10,429 nt of DNA, taken from positions 20,366-30,794 of the forward strand of contig DHXA01000191.1 of the NCBI GenBank assembly GCA_002413455.1, in the 5' to 3' direction. The DNA comes from Rhodanobacter sp. UBA5168. GTDB taxonomy: Bacteria > Pseudomonadota > Gammaproteobacteria > Xanthomonadales > Rhodanobacteraceae. Below are positions 1 through 6,650 of this stretch, piece after piece (the stretch's first letter is position 1; each line of letters begins with the position of its first letter). A program made the position numbers and the translations under genes. The notes beneath the pieces were generated by a model. The model was not told the origin of the DNA. It ran no database searches and saw only the letters and a list, made by a program, of their open reading frames with translations.

Positions 1-549
1 CATCACGCGTTCCCGAGCTCGGCCAAGTTCGCGCTGCGCAAGTGGGAATTCGACATCGGCTGGGCGGCGATCTGCGGCCTGCGTGCAATCGGCTTGGCCA
101 AGGTGCTGCGCGTGGCGCCGTCACTGGACGTGCGCCCGAACGTGCGCCTGCCCGACGCCGACACGCTGAAGGCCGTGCTCACCCATCGCTTCCAGGCGAT
201 GACCGACTATTACCGCGGTGTGATCGTGCCGACCCTGAGCGACGAGGCACAGCACGCCGGCGAAAGCCTCAAGTCGATGCCGCGCCGCATCCGTCTGGCC
301 ATGGCGGACGGCGGCCGCTGGCTGGACAACGAGGGCCGTGATCGCATGCAGGCTGTGCTGGCCAAGCGCCCGACGCTGAGCATCGTGTGCGATTTCCGCA
401 ACCGTCTGGCGGCGCTGATGGAGCAGCGCGGCGCCGAGCAGGCGCTGAAGGGTCTGCAGCAGTGGATCCACGAGGCCGAGGAAAGCGGCATCCGGGCACT
501 GCAGGAATTCGCCCAGCGGCTCAAGGGCTACACCGTCGCGGCGGCCTGA
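1..549 (+). CDS. desA: DesA-type fatty-acid (acyl) desaturase, 3' part only
   Basis: This is the C-terminal 182 residues of a membrane fatty-acid desaturase; the 5' part lies before the window. Such di-iron enzymes place a cis double bond in acyl chains of membrane lipids or acyl-CoA. The first visible residues, HHAFPSSAKF, match the last histidine box (HNxHH followed by F/YP) that ligands the di-iron centre. The following KWEFDIGW and LGLAKVLRVAP are typical of the Pseudomonas DesA group just after that box. From about visible residue 45 the protein becomes soluble, charged and helical, ending in an alanine-rich tail. This extension looks like the helical C-terminus of ISL3-type transposases, for example WIHEAEESGIRALQEFA; that is a resemblance by eye. 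The gene reads through in frame from base 1 to TGA at 547-549 and is followed by a strong terminator. The family call is fairly sure. The symbol is by analogy, because the first two histidine boxes and the membrane segments are not visible. Confidence 0.82.
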   Translation, partial: HHAFPSSAKFALRKWEFDIGWAAICGLRAIGLAKVLRVAPSLDVRPNVRLPDADTLKAVLTHRFQAMTDYYRGVIVPTLSDEAQHAGESLKSMPRRIRLAMADGGRWLDNEGRDRMQAVLAKRPTLSIVCDFRNRLAALMEQRGAEQALKGLQQWIHEAEESGIRALQEFAQRLKGYTVAAA

Positions 550-574
550 CCGTCGCAGCTCTGTTCAATAGAAG

Positions 575-597
575 GCCCGCCTCATGGCGGGCTTTTT
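575..597 (+). terminator. Rho-independent terminator after the desaturase gene
   Basis: A perfect 7-bp stem GCCCGCC/GGCGGGC with a TCAT loop is followed directly by five T and an AT-rich stretch. It lies 25 bp after the desaturase stop. Flanking A residues (572-573) could pair with the T tract, so weak activity in the other direction is possible. Confidence 0.92.
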
Positions 598-712
598 ATT
601 GACCTGATAACTAGCGGGTGGTGTGCAAAATAATCCCGCAGCGCGAGAGATTTGCCTAGTCGGGCACACTCAGGCAGTTGCTGGTGCGCGGCAGATACGT
701 CAGCAGGAGCGC

Positions 713-738
713 AAAAAAAACCCGCCACGTGGGCGGGT
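713..738 (-). terminator. Rho-independent terminator of the rpmB-rpmG operon
   Basis: On the minus strand a 7-bp stem ACCCGCC/GGCGGGT with a 5-nt loop is followed by a run of eight T, seen as A713-A720 on the plus strand. It begins 20 bp after the rpmG stop codon. The stem core is the same CCCGCC/GGCGGG as in the desaturase terminator facing it. Confidence 0.92.
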
Positions 739-758
739 CCTTCCGGAACGGCGATCAA

Positions 759-926
759 TTACTTGATCTTGCCTTCCTTGTAGATCACGTGCTTGCGCAC
801 GACCGGATCGTACTTCTTGAACTCGAACTTTTCCGGCGTGTTCTTCTTGTTCTTCTGCGTGGTGTAGAAGTGGCCGGTACCGGCCGAGGAGATCATGCGG
901 ATTTTGTCTTGGGTCTTGTTTGCCAT
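759..926 (-). CDS. rpmG: Large ribosomal subunit protein bL33
   Basis: This 55-residue protein is a complete bL33, a small basic protein of the 50S subunit near the E site. Recognisable stretches are [40 protein letters not shown] and the end [12 protein letters not shown], which match the family along its whole length. It contains no cysteine, so it is the zinc-independent form, as in Escherichia coli. The reading frame extends 15 codons further upstream, but ATG 926 is chosen because it gives the canonical N-terminus. It also has GAGG eight bases upstream, inside the short spacer after rpmB. The gene lies 10 bp downstream of rpmB and is followed by a terminator, so the two form a closed bicistronic operon. 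Nothing is unusual in the protein. Confidence 0.97.
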   Translation of the reverse strand: MANKTQDKIRMISSAGTGHFYTTQKNKKNTPEKFEFKKYDPVVRKHVIYKEGKIK

Positions 927-936
927 GATTTGATCC

Positions 937-1173
937 TCAGACCTTGTCGCCGCGGGCACGCATTTCGGCAATCACGGCTTCGATGCCATTCTTGTCGATC
1001 GTGCGCAAGGCGTTGTTGGACACGCGCAGCTTGATCCAGCGATTTTCGCTGGCGACCCAGAAGCGACGCTCATGCAGGTTCGGCAACCAGCGGCGGCGGG
1101 TACGGTTGTTGGCGTGCGAAACGTTGTTGCCGCTCTGCACACCCTTACCGGTGACTTGACATACACGGGCCAT
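937..1173 (-). CDS. rpmB: Large ribosomal subunit protein bL28
   Basis: A 78-residue protein, the same length as E. coli bL28, which is part of the 50S subunit. The N-terminus [20 protein letters not shown] and the following [15 protein letters not shown] are diagnostic of the family. The C-terminal part, [20 protein letters not shown], also matches. The frame is open far upstream (to 1545), but ATG 1173 is the only start giving the family N-terminus, and it has a strong GGAGG seven bases before it. It is the first gene of the rpmB-rpmG operon. Its upstream region is long (320 bp) and rich in inverted repeats on the transcribed strand, which hints at control through the leader RNA. Identification is essentially certain; the regulation is inference. 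Confidence 0.97.
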   Translation of the reverse strand: MARVCQVTGKGVQSGNNVSHANNRTRRRWLPNLHERRFWVASENRWIKLRVSNNALRTIDKNGIEAVIAEMRARGDKV

Positions 1174-1191
1174 GACTTGCCTCCGTTGAAT

Positions 1192-1343
1192 GACTTCAGA
1201 AGCCGTGGCTTTGAAAGTCGGTAAACACCCGTTAGCCAGGGTGACATCGGCCCAGCGGCGCTGGGCGCCACGCGATGCTGGAGATTGTCGCAACGCATTT
1301 CGTGAGGTCCGTACCGCGTGGCGGACCGCCCGGAAATACCGGG
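1192..1343 (-). promoter_or_regulatory. Structured 5' leader of rpmB: five consecutive hairpins
   Basis: Read on the minus strand, the region before the rpmB ribosome-binding site holds five non-overlapping inverted repeats. (1) 1329-1343: CCCGG, 5-nt loop, CCGGG. (2) 1306-1327: GGTCCG/CGGACC around an inner CC/GG pair. (3) 1250-1266: perfect 7-bp GCCCAGC/GCTGGGC with a 3-nt loop. (4) 1226-1243: CACCC, 8-nt loop, GGGTG. (5) 1192-1219: a long imperfect stem, GACTT-T-CA outside and AAGC/GCTT inside with loop CACG, ending 8 bases before the Shine-Dalgarno. None is followed by a T run, so they are not plain terminators. Ribosomal-protein operons are often controlled by leader structures that imitate the protein's rRNA site. 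That this leader does so is inference; GC-rich DNA yields some hairpins by chance. Confidence 0.45.
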
Positions 1344-1363
1344 TCGATAGAGGCGAGCCGCGT

Positions 1364-1393
1364 ATTCTCGCAGAAAAACAAGGCCGTGCGCAA
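1364..1393 (-). promoter_or_regulatory. Putative sigma-70 promoter of rpmB-rpmG
   Basis: On the minus strand TTGCGC (1388-1393) is followed after 18 bp by TGC-GAGAAT (-10 at 1364-1369), an extended -10 with 4 of 6 consensus bases. A start near 1357 would give a leader of about 184 nt containing all five hairpins. A T-rich stretch (TTGTTTTTC) in the spacer stands out in a GC-rich region. Weak consensus; not the only possible promoter. Confidence 0.4.
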
Positions 1394-1494
1394 TCTGTAC
1401 TGGCCGATCCGATGCCGGTCGGCGTGCGCGCTGAGGGGATGTATGGAACAATCCTCCTCTTTATCTGCTGCGTCCCGGACGCGAGGAACTCCCC

Positions 1495-2010
1495 ATGGCA
1501 CAAGAGATCAGCAACGACCAGGCCAATGGCCAGGCCAACGGCCAAGCCAGTCAGCCGCAGCTGATGCTGCAGAAGATCTATGTGAAGGATGTCTCTTTCG
1601 AGGCGCCCAATGCACCGCAGATCTTTCAGGAGATCGAGGAGAAGGATCAGCCGCAGGTGCAGCTGAACCTGGGCCAGAAAGCCACCGATCTGGGCAACGA
1701 CCTGTATGAGGTGGTGCTAAGCCTCACGCTGACCTGCACGATCGGCCAGCGCACCGCGTACTTGGCTGAAGTGGAGCAGGCCGGCCTGTTCGGCATCGCC
1801 GGTTTCAACGAGATGGACCACGCCGGCATCATCGGCAGCTACTGCCCCAACCTGCTGTTTCCGTACGCGCGCCAGGTGATCTCGTCGCTGGTGCTGGAAG
1901 GCGGCTTTCCGCCGTTCCTGCTGCAGCCGATCAATTTCGACGCGCTGTTCGCCGAACAGCAGCGGCGCGCGATGGGTGGCGACGAGGCCCCGGCCACGCT
2001 CAACAGCTGA
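1495..2010 (+). CDS. secB: Protein-export chaperone SecB
   Basis: SecB is a cytoplasmic tetrameric chaperone that keeps preproteins unfolded and hands them to SecA for Sec export. The 171-residue product carries the family core: [16 protein letters not shown] (residues 26-41), [12 protein letters not shown] (70-81), then GIAGF and the diagnostic [14 protein letters not shown], and near the end [17 protein letters not shown]. It is about 15 residues longer than E. coli SecB. The excess lies mainly in an N-terminal low-complexity stretch [11 protein letters not shown] encoded by a 12-bp tandem repeat, plus a few residues in the loop [11 protein letters not shown] 1495 is supported by GAGG eight bases upstream. 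The gene lies 8 bp before gpsA, an arrangement seen in many gammaproteobacteria, so the two are probably co-transcribed. Identification is certain. Confidence 0.97.
   Translation: MAQEISNDQANGQANGQASQPQLMLQKIYVKDVSFEAPNAPQIFQEIEEKDQPQVQLNLGQKATDLGNDLYEVVLSLTLTCTIGQRTAYLAEVEQAGLFGIAGFNEMDHAGIIGSYCPNLLFPYARQVISSLVLEGGFPPFLLQPINFDALFAEQQRRAMGGDEAPATLNS
1519..1542 (+). repeat. 12-bp in-frame tandem repeat in the secB N-terminus
   Basis: Two copies of CAGGCCAAYGGC, differing at one third-codon base, are followed by a degenerate partial third copy (CAAGCCA). Each unit encodes QANG. The repeat keeps frame, so copy-number change would only lengthen or shorten the disordered N-terminus ahead of the SecB core. 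Confidence 0.85.
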
Positions 2011-2018
2011 GTCGACTC

Positions 2019-3044
2019 ATGGCTGAAAACCCGATGCTGACCGTCCTCGGTGCGGGCTCCTGGGGCACGGCACTGGCGGCGCTCACCGCGCGCAACGGTG
2101 TGCCCACCCGACTATGGGGACGCGACCGTGCGGCGCTGCTGGCGATGGCGACAAGCCGTTGCAATCAACGCTATCTGCCCGACATCGAACTGCCCGCCGA
2201 GCTGGTCTACGAAGCGGATCTGGCCACTGCCGTGCGCGGTGCCGCCATCGTGCTGATCGTGGTGCCCAGTCATGCGTTCGCCGCCATGCTGGCCGAACTG
2301 GCGCCGCTGCTCGACGCCGGCACCGCGATCGCGTGGGCGACCAAGGGCTTTGAACCGGGCACCGGCCGCTTCCTGCACGAACTGGTGGCCGAACGGCTGC
2401 CCGGTCGCGCTGCGGCGGTGGTCACCGGGCCGTCGTTCGCGAAGGAAGTCGCCGCCGGTCTACCCAGTGCCGTCACTGTGCATTCGGACGATCAGGCGTT
2501 CGCACAGCAGCTGGCGACCTTGCTGCACGCGTCGAATCTGCGCGCGTATTCGGGCAGCGATGTGCTCGGTGCCGAGCTGGGCGGCGCGATGAAGAACGTG
2601 CTGGCGGTCGCCACCGGCATCGCCGACGGCATGGAGCTGGGCCTGAATGCCCGTGCCGGCCTGATTACCCGTGGCATGAACGAGATGCTGCGCCTGGGTG
2701 TGGCGCTGGGCGCACGGCCGGAAACGCTGATCGGACTATCCGGCCTCGGCGATCTGGTGCTGACCTGCACGGGCGACCTGTCGCGCAACCGCCGGCTCGG
2801 GCTGGCGCTCGGCCACGGCGTGGCGATCGACGAGGCGGTGCGACAGATCGGTCAGGTGGTGGAGAGCGTACTCACCGCCGACGAGGTGGCACGGCTCGCC
2901 GACAAGCACGGGCTGGCCCTGCCGATCTGCGCCGGCGTGCGCGCCGTGTTGCACGGTGAGGTTACCCCGGTCGACGGCGTCAAGGCCTTGATGGCGCGCG
3001 AGCAGAAGCCGGAATATCCGCAGGGGTTGTTCGGCGCCACCTGA
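2019..3044 (+). CDS. gpsA: NAD(P)-dependent glycerol-3-phosphate dehydrogenase
   Basis: GpsA reduces dihydroxyacetone phosphate to sn-glycerol 3-phosphate, the backbone of phospholipids, in the cytosol. The 341-residue product has the usual family length. The Rossmann motif GAGSWGT is at residues 11-17, followed by the conserved LWGRD (32-36), VVPSH (81-85) and ATKGFE (107-112). Next come TGPSFAKEV (136-144), and the catalytic-lysine segment [13 protein letters not shown], with the lysine at 192. After that are [12 protein letters not shown] and [19 protein letters not shown], both strongly conserved. ATG 2019 has no good Shine-Dalgarno and lies only 8 bp after the secB stop, so translation is probably coupled to secB. 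An alternative ATG at 2034 (MLTVLGAG) would also preserve the Rossmann fold. The family call is certain; the exact start is open between these two. Confidence 0.96.
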   Translation: MAENPMLTVLGAGSWGTALAALTARNGVPTRLWGRDRAALLAMATSRCNQRYLPDIELPAELVYEADLATAVRGAAIVLIVVPSHAFAAMLAELAPLLDAGTAIAWATKGFEPGTGRFLHELVAERLPGRAAAVVTGPSFAKEVAAGLPSAVTVHSDDQAFAQQLATLLHASNLRAYSGSDVLGAELGGAMKNVLAVATGIADGMELGLNARAGLITRGMNEMLRLGVALGARPETLIGLSGLGDLVLTCTGDLSRNRRLGLALGHGVAIDEAVRQIGQVVESVLTADEVARLADKHGLALPICAGVRAVLHGEVTPVDGVKALMAREQKPEYPQGLFGAT

Positions 3045-3090
3045 TTCATCGGGCGCTGGAGCGGGCTCGCCGCCGGCTTGCACGAAGACA

Positions 3091-3119
3091 GTCGCATCAT
3101 GCCTGCGCGCTGCTAAGCT
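3091..3119 (+). promoter_or_regulatory. Putative promoter of the SNF2 helicase gene
   Basis: An extended -10, TGC-TAAGCT (hexamer 3114-3119), lies 17 bp after a weak -35, GTCGCA (3091-3096). Transcription would begin near 3126. That would make the upstream TTG codon at 3127 practically leaderless and favours ATG 3148 as the start. The -35 is poor (3 of 6), so this is tentative. Confidence 0.35.
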
Positions 3120-3147
3120 CAACGTTTTGGTTGTCGCCACGGATCGC

Positions 3148-6100
3148 ATGCGCATGCAGCAACCGGACGAGAAACAGCGCGACGTCACGCCGCCCTCCGG
3201 CGAGGAGGAAAGTTTGCCGCTGGCATGGCGACGCCTGCTCGCTGCGCCCAAGCCGGCAGCGGCCGACGATCACGGTGTGCTGGGTTTCTTTCTGGAAGTG
3301 ATGCCCGAGGACGGCGCAGCGTTTGCACGGCTGGATGTGGCGCCGGTGTTGCTGGCGGTGGCCGAACACGGCCGCTACGCGCGACCGGTGCCGCTTGACA
3401 GCAGGCACCTGGCGCAGTCGCCGCTGCAGCCGCACGAACAGCGGCTTGCCGCCACCATGCTGGGATTGCCGCAGAACGTGCGCAAGGGTCGCAGCTATGC
3501 GCGGCTCAACGGCCATGTCGGCGATACCTTGCTGGCTGAGATCCTCGACACCGCGCCGTGTTTCCTCGGTGGCCTGGCCGGATTGCGGCTGTCCCGCGGC
3601 AAGTCGCATCAGCTCAACTGGCATTGGCAGATGGAGCCGGACGGAAGCCAGCGTTTGTTGCCGCTGATGCCGAACAGCCAGCGTCTGCTGCGTATCCACA
3701 GCCTGTGGTATCTCGATGCCGAGAGCGCCACGATGGGCCCGTTCGACGCGGACGCCGAGGAAACCCGCTGGCTGGAGCTGCCGCCGCTGAAGCATGAGCA
3801 CGGCCGCCGGTTGCGCGCTCGCCTGCCGGGTAGCCGGCTGGCCACGCGGGTACCGTTGCCGCAGGTGTTTGGCGAGGTGCGTCGCTCCGAACTGGCGCCC
3901 AAGCCGGTGTTGACCCTGCACGCCTTGACCCGGCATGCGCGACTGGCCGCCGGCACGCCGCCGCTGGGCTATGCACGGCTCGCCTTCGACTACGCCGGCG
4001 AACGTCTGCCCGGACGTGGCGGCGAGCCGTTGGTGCGGCGCGTGCGCAACGGCCAGCTGGTCGAGATCACCCGCCGCCGCGCCGAAGAACTCACCGCGAT
4101 GGAGCAGCTCGAACGCGCTGGCCTCACCCCGGGCGTGGATACCGAGGGCCTGCCGTGGGACGTCGCCGAAACCCTGCCGGAGGACGCGTGGCTGTTTCCC
4201 GGCACCGGTTACGCAGGCGCGCTGGAGGTCAACACGCCCGCGCGCTGGCTCGCATTGCGCCCGAAACTCGAAGCGGAAAATTTTCAGGTCGAGTACGCGC
4301 CCAGCTTTCCGTTCGAAGTGCTGGAAGGCCCGGTGCGCTGGTACGGCCAGGCGGTGGAAGACCACGACGATCACGCGTTCGACCTGGAAATCGGCATCGA
4401 GCTGGACGGCCAGCGGCACAACCTGCTGCCCGCTGTGGCGCAGGCGCTGGCCGAGCATCAGTTGAACCTCAGCCCGGCACCGAACGAACCGGAAGATGCG
4501 GTGTGGTACGCGCCGGTCGATGCGCGTCGCCGCGTGCCGGTGCGCCTGAAGGAGCTGCGCGGCTTGCTGGCGCCGCTGGCTGAATACCTGGAGAAACCGC
4601 GCAAGACACTCCATCTGCCGCGAGTGCAGGCCGGGCGGCTGGAAGAGCTGGTGGCGGCGATGCCTCGCGGCAGCACGCTGGAAGCGGCCGAGCCGCTGCT
4701 GGGTTTTGCCGCACGCCTGCGCGATGCCGCCGAACGCGCCAGCGACGTGGTGCCCGAAGGCCTGACCGTCGAGCTGCGGCCATATCAACGCGAAGGCCTG
4801 CGCTGGTTGAACGCGCTGGCCGAGGCCGGCGTCGGCGGCGTGCTGGCCGACGACATGGGCCTGGGCAAGACGCTGCAGCTGATCACTCATCTGCTGTCAC
4901 TGAAGCAGGGCGGCGCGCTGACCCAGCCAGCGCTGATCGTGGTGCCGACCAGCCTGATCCCGAACTGGCAATCGGAAATCGCCCGCTTCGCGCCGATGCT
5001 GCACGTGCTGACCCTGCACGGGCCACAACGCGCCGAGGAGTTTGCCCAGCTCGGCGCGCAGGACATCGTGCTGACCAGTTACGCGTTGCTGCCGCGCGAC
5101 GTGGTCACCTTGAGAAAACAACCCTTCGCGCTGATCGTGCTGGACGAGGCGCAACAGGTGAAAAACCCGCGCACTCAAGCCCGCCGTGCGCTGCTCAGCC
5201 TGCGCACGCCGCGCTATGTCTGCCTCACCGGCACGCCGCTGGAAAACCATCTGGGCGAGCTGTGGTCGCAGATCGATCTTTCGGTGCCCGGCCTGCTCGG
5301 CGACGAAGGCGCGTTCCGTCGCCACTATCGCGTGCCGATCGAGAAACAGCATGACGAGGAATGCCAGCAGCGACTGAACCTGCGCCTCGCACCGTTCATC
5401 CTGCGCCGGACCAAGGCGCAGGTGGCGAAGGAATTGCCGCCAAAAACCGAGATCACCCGCCGCGTGGTGCTGGAAGGTCGCCAGCGCGAACTCTACGAAG
5501 GCCTGCGCCTGTCGCTGGCCGAAGAGTTGCGCGAGGTGATCGCCCAGCGCGGCATTGCACACTCCGGCATCGTGGTGCTCGACGCGTTGCTCAAGCTGCG
5601 GCAAGTCTGTTGCGATCCGCGCCTGGTGAAACTGGAAGTGGCGCGCGGCGTGCACGAGTCGGCCAAGTTCGAGCTGCTGATGGACATGCTGCCGGCGCTG
5701 CTCGACGAAGGTCGCAAGGTGCTGTTGTTCTCGCAGTTCACCGGCATGCTCAAGCTGATCGCCGCCGAGCTCGACCGCCGGCGCATCCGCTACGTCACCC
5801 TCACCGGCGAGACGCGCGATCGCGCCGAGCCGGTACAGCGCTTCCAGAATGGCGAGGTGCCATTGTTCCTGCTGTCGCTGAAGGCCGGCGGCGTCGGCCT
5901 CAACCTCACCGCGGCCGACACCGTGATCCACTACGACCCGTGGTGGACCCCTGCCGCCGAGGCGCAGGCCAGCGATCGCGCGCATCGCATCGGCCAGGAC
6001 AAGCCGGTATTCGTGTTCCGCCTGATCACCTCGGGCACGGTGGAGGAGCGCATCGAGGAGCTGAAGGCGCGCAAGGCCGAACTGGCGGCAGCGGTCCTGG

Positions 6101-6171
6101 AAGGCGGCGGCAGCCGCGAGAAATTGAGCTTCGATCAGGTCGATCTGGATACGTTGCTGGCGCCTGGCTGA
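3148..6171 (+). CDS. SNF2-family DEAD/DEAH-box helicase (DNA-dependent ATPase)
   Basis: A 1007-residue SNF2/RapA-type translocase with a full ATPase core in the C-terminal half. In order: LRPYQ (543-547), Walker A DDMGLGKT with lysine 574, Walker B LDEAQ (DEAQ at 666-669), motif III LTGTPLEN (693-700), FILRRTK (750-756), motif IV LFSQF (around 861), motif V KAGGVGLNL (912-920) and motif VI DRAHRIGQ (943-950). DEAQ in place of DEAH is common in bacterial SNF2 proteins. The first 530 or so residues carry no motif I can name. They have very few cysteines, so no SWIM zinc finger is present. Such proteins are thought to move along double-stranded DNA and remodel protein-DNA or RNA-polymerase complexes; the target here is unknown. 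The frame opens with TTG 3127. ATG 3148 is preferred but has only a weak GGA upstream, and ATG 3154 is also possible. It lies 103 bp after gpsA and converges on the lipoprotein gene. Confidence 0.9.
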   Translation: MRMQQPDEKQRDVTPPSGEEESLPLAWRRLLAAPKPAAADDHGVLGFFLEVMPEDGAAFARLDVAPVLLAVAEHGRYARPVPLDSRHLAQSPLQPHEQRLAATMLGLPQNVRKGRSYARLNGHVGDTLLAEILDTAPCFLGGLAGLRLSRGKSHQLNWHWQMEPDGSQRLLPLMPNSQRLLRIHSLWYLDAESATMGPFDADAEETRWLELPPLKHEHGRRLRARLPGSRLATRVPLPQVFGEVRRSELAPKPVLTLHALTRHARLAAGTPPLGYARLAFDYAGERLPGRGGEPLVRRVRNGQLVEITRRRAEELTAMEQLERAGLTPGVDTEGLPWDVAETLPEDAWLFPGTGYAGALEVNTPARWLALRPKLEAENFQVEYAPSFPFEVLEGPVRWYGQAVEDHDDHAFDLEIGIELDGQRHNLLPAVAQALAEHQLNLSPAPNEPEDAVWYAPVDARRRVPVRLKELRGLLAPLAEYLEKPRKTLHLPRVQAGRLEELVAAMPRGSTLEAAEPLLGFAARLRDAAERASDVVPEGLTVELRPYQREGLRWLNALAEAGVGGVLADDMGLGKTLQLITHLLSLKQGGALTQPALIVVPTSLIPNWQSEIARFAPMLHVLTLHGPQRAEEFAQLGAQDIVLTSYALLPRDVVTLRKQPFALIVLDEAQQVKNPRTQARRALLSLRTPRYVCLTGTPLENHLGELWSQIDLSVPGLLGDEGAFRRHYRVPIEKQHDEECQQRLNLRLAPFILRRTKAQVAKELPPKTEITRRVVLEGRQRELYEGLRLSLAEELREVIAQRGIAHSGIVVLDALLKLRQVCCDPRLVKLEVARGVHESAKFELLMDMLPALLDEGRKVLLFSQFTGMLKLIAAELDRRRIRYVTLTGETRDRAEPVQRFQNGEVPLFLLSLKAGGVGLNLTAADTVIHYDPWWTPAAEAQASDRAHRIGQDKPVFVFRLITSGTVEERIEELKARKAELAAAVLEGGGSREKLSFDQVDLDTLLAPG

Positions 6172-6222
6172 GCACAGCCGCGGCGATGCGCTGCCGGCTC
6201 ATCCCGCCCCACGATGCATGGT

Positions 6223-6543
6223 TCAGGACGAAGGCATGCGCGCGCGCGTGCGCAACAGCGCATCCACCGATTGTTGCCACTCGGGCGAGCCGGGTTTCGA
6301 TTGCGGCGCCTCCTGGCCCAGCTTGCGCTGCACCGCCTGGTTCCATTCGGCGGATCCATGGTCGGGCCCGTGACCGTTGCCATCGATGCCCAGCGATTGA
6401 TCGACCCACGCATACCACTGCGCTGAACCGAGCGTGGCATCCGCCGGCGCGGCCTGGTCGGCGGCGGTCTGCGGTGGCGCCGGCGTGGGTGAGCACGCGG
6501 CGAGCAGCAGGGCAAAGGGTAGGCTGGCGACGAGTCGGCGCAT
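6223..6543 (-). CDS. Small lipoprotein with three GS-x-x-W repeats
   Basis: I do not recognise the family. The 106-residue product starts with MRRLVASLPFALLLAAC, a signal peptide with lipobox LAAC and lipidation cysteine at 17. Serine follows the cysteine, which by the +2 rule suggests the outer membrane. A Pro/Ala/Gln-rich linker (18-37) comes next. The rest consists of three degenerate units, G39-S-x-x-W43-x3-V47-x3-L51, G63-S-x-x-W67-x3-V71-x3-L75 and G85-S-x-x-W89-x3-V93-x3-L97, spaced 24 and 22 residues apart. A GNGHGPDHG linker lies between the first two. The start ATG 6543 has GGAG about 8 bases upstream. The gene is last in a minus-strand series, 107 bp after the HAD gene. A TAGGCT box (6572-6577, minus) with an AT-rich tract upstream could give it its own promoter. 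The SNF2 gene converges on it 51 bp away with no obvious terminator. Confidence 0.8.
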   Translation of the reverse strand: MRRLVASLPFALLLAACSPTPAPPQTAADQAAPADATLGSAQWYAWVDQSLGIDGNGHGPDHGSAEWNQAVQRKLGQEAPQSKPGSPEWQQSVDALLRTRARMPSS

Positions 6544-6650
6544 GGGCGGCTCCGTGGGCAGTGAGGTCTTCAGCCTACCGCTTGCGCGAATGCAGGGGAT
6601 TAATTTTTCATGACGTCCGACGCGTTAGCAGCGCTACGGCACGACCCCAT

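Larger units (their letters stand above)
1174..1494. other. Intergenic region between divergent rpmB and secB
   Basis: This 321-bp gap has no convincing gene; frames crossing it are extensions of rpmB or secB frames without family-like sequence. It holds the rpmB leader and putative promoter on the minus strand. On the plus strand, just before secB, a small hairpin GCGTC-CCG-GACGC (1470-1482) abuts the secB Shine-Dalgarno GAGG (1483-1486). The stretch 1439-1465 (GATGTATGGA, then CTCTTTATC) is the most promoter-like part for secB, but no clear -35/-10 pair can be assigned. Confidence 0.6.

Noticed and set aside
3045..3090. GC-rich inverted repeats (GAGCGGGCTC, GCCGGC) after gpsA as a terminator
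   Set aside because: Stems are short and no T tract follows.
3127..3147. TTG 3127 as the SNF2 start codon
   Set aside because: It would lie at the predicted transcription start with no ribosome-binding site; ATG 3148 is more plausible.
3097..4890. A 597-codon open frame on the minus strand opposite the SNF2 gene
   Set aside because: Its product is a Gln/Arg/His-rich low-complexity chain with no family features. It is the shadow of a high-GC gene whose plus-strand frame has clear helicase motifs.
5143..5154. DEAQ instead of DEAH in the SNF2 Walker B motif as a defect
   Set aside because: Many bacterial SNF2 proteins carry DEAQ, and all other motifs are intact, so the ATPase is probably active.
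6172..6222. Possible bidirectional terminator between the SNF2 gene and the lipoprotein gene
   Set aside because: Only short GC-rich complementarities are present (GCCG with CGGC), with no T or A run on either side.
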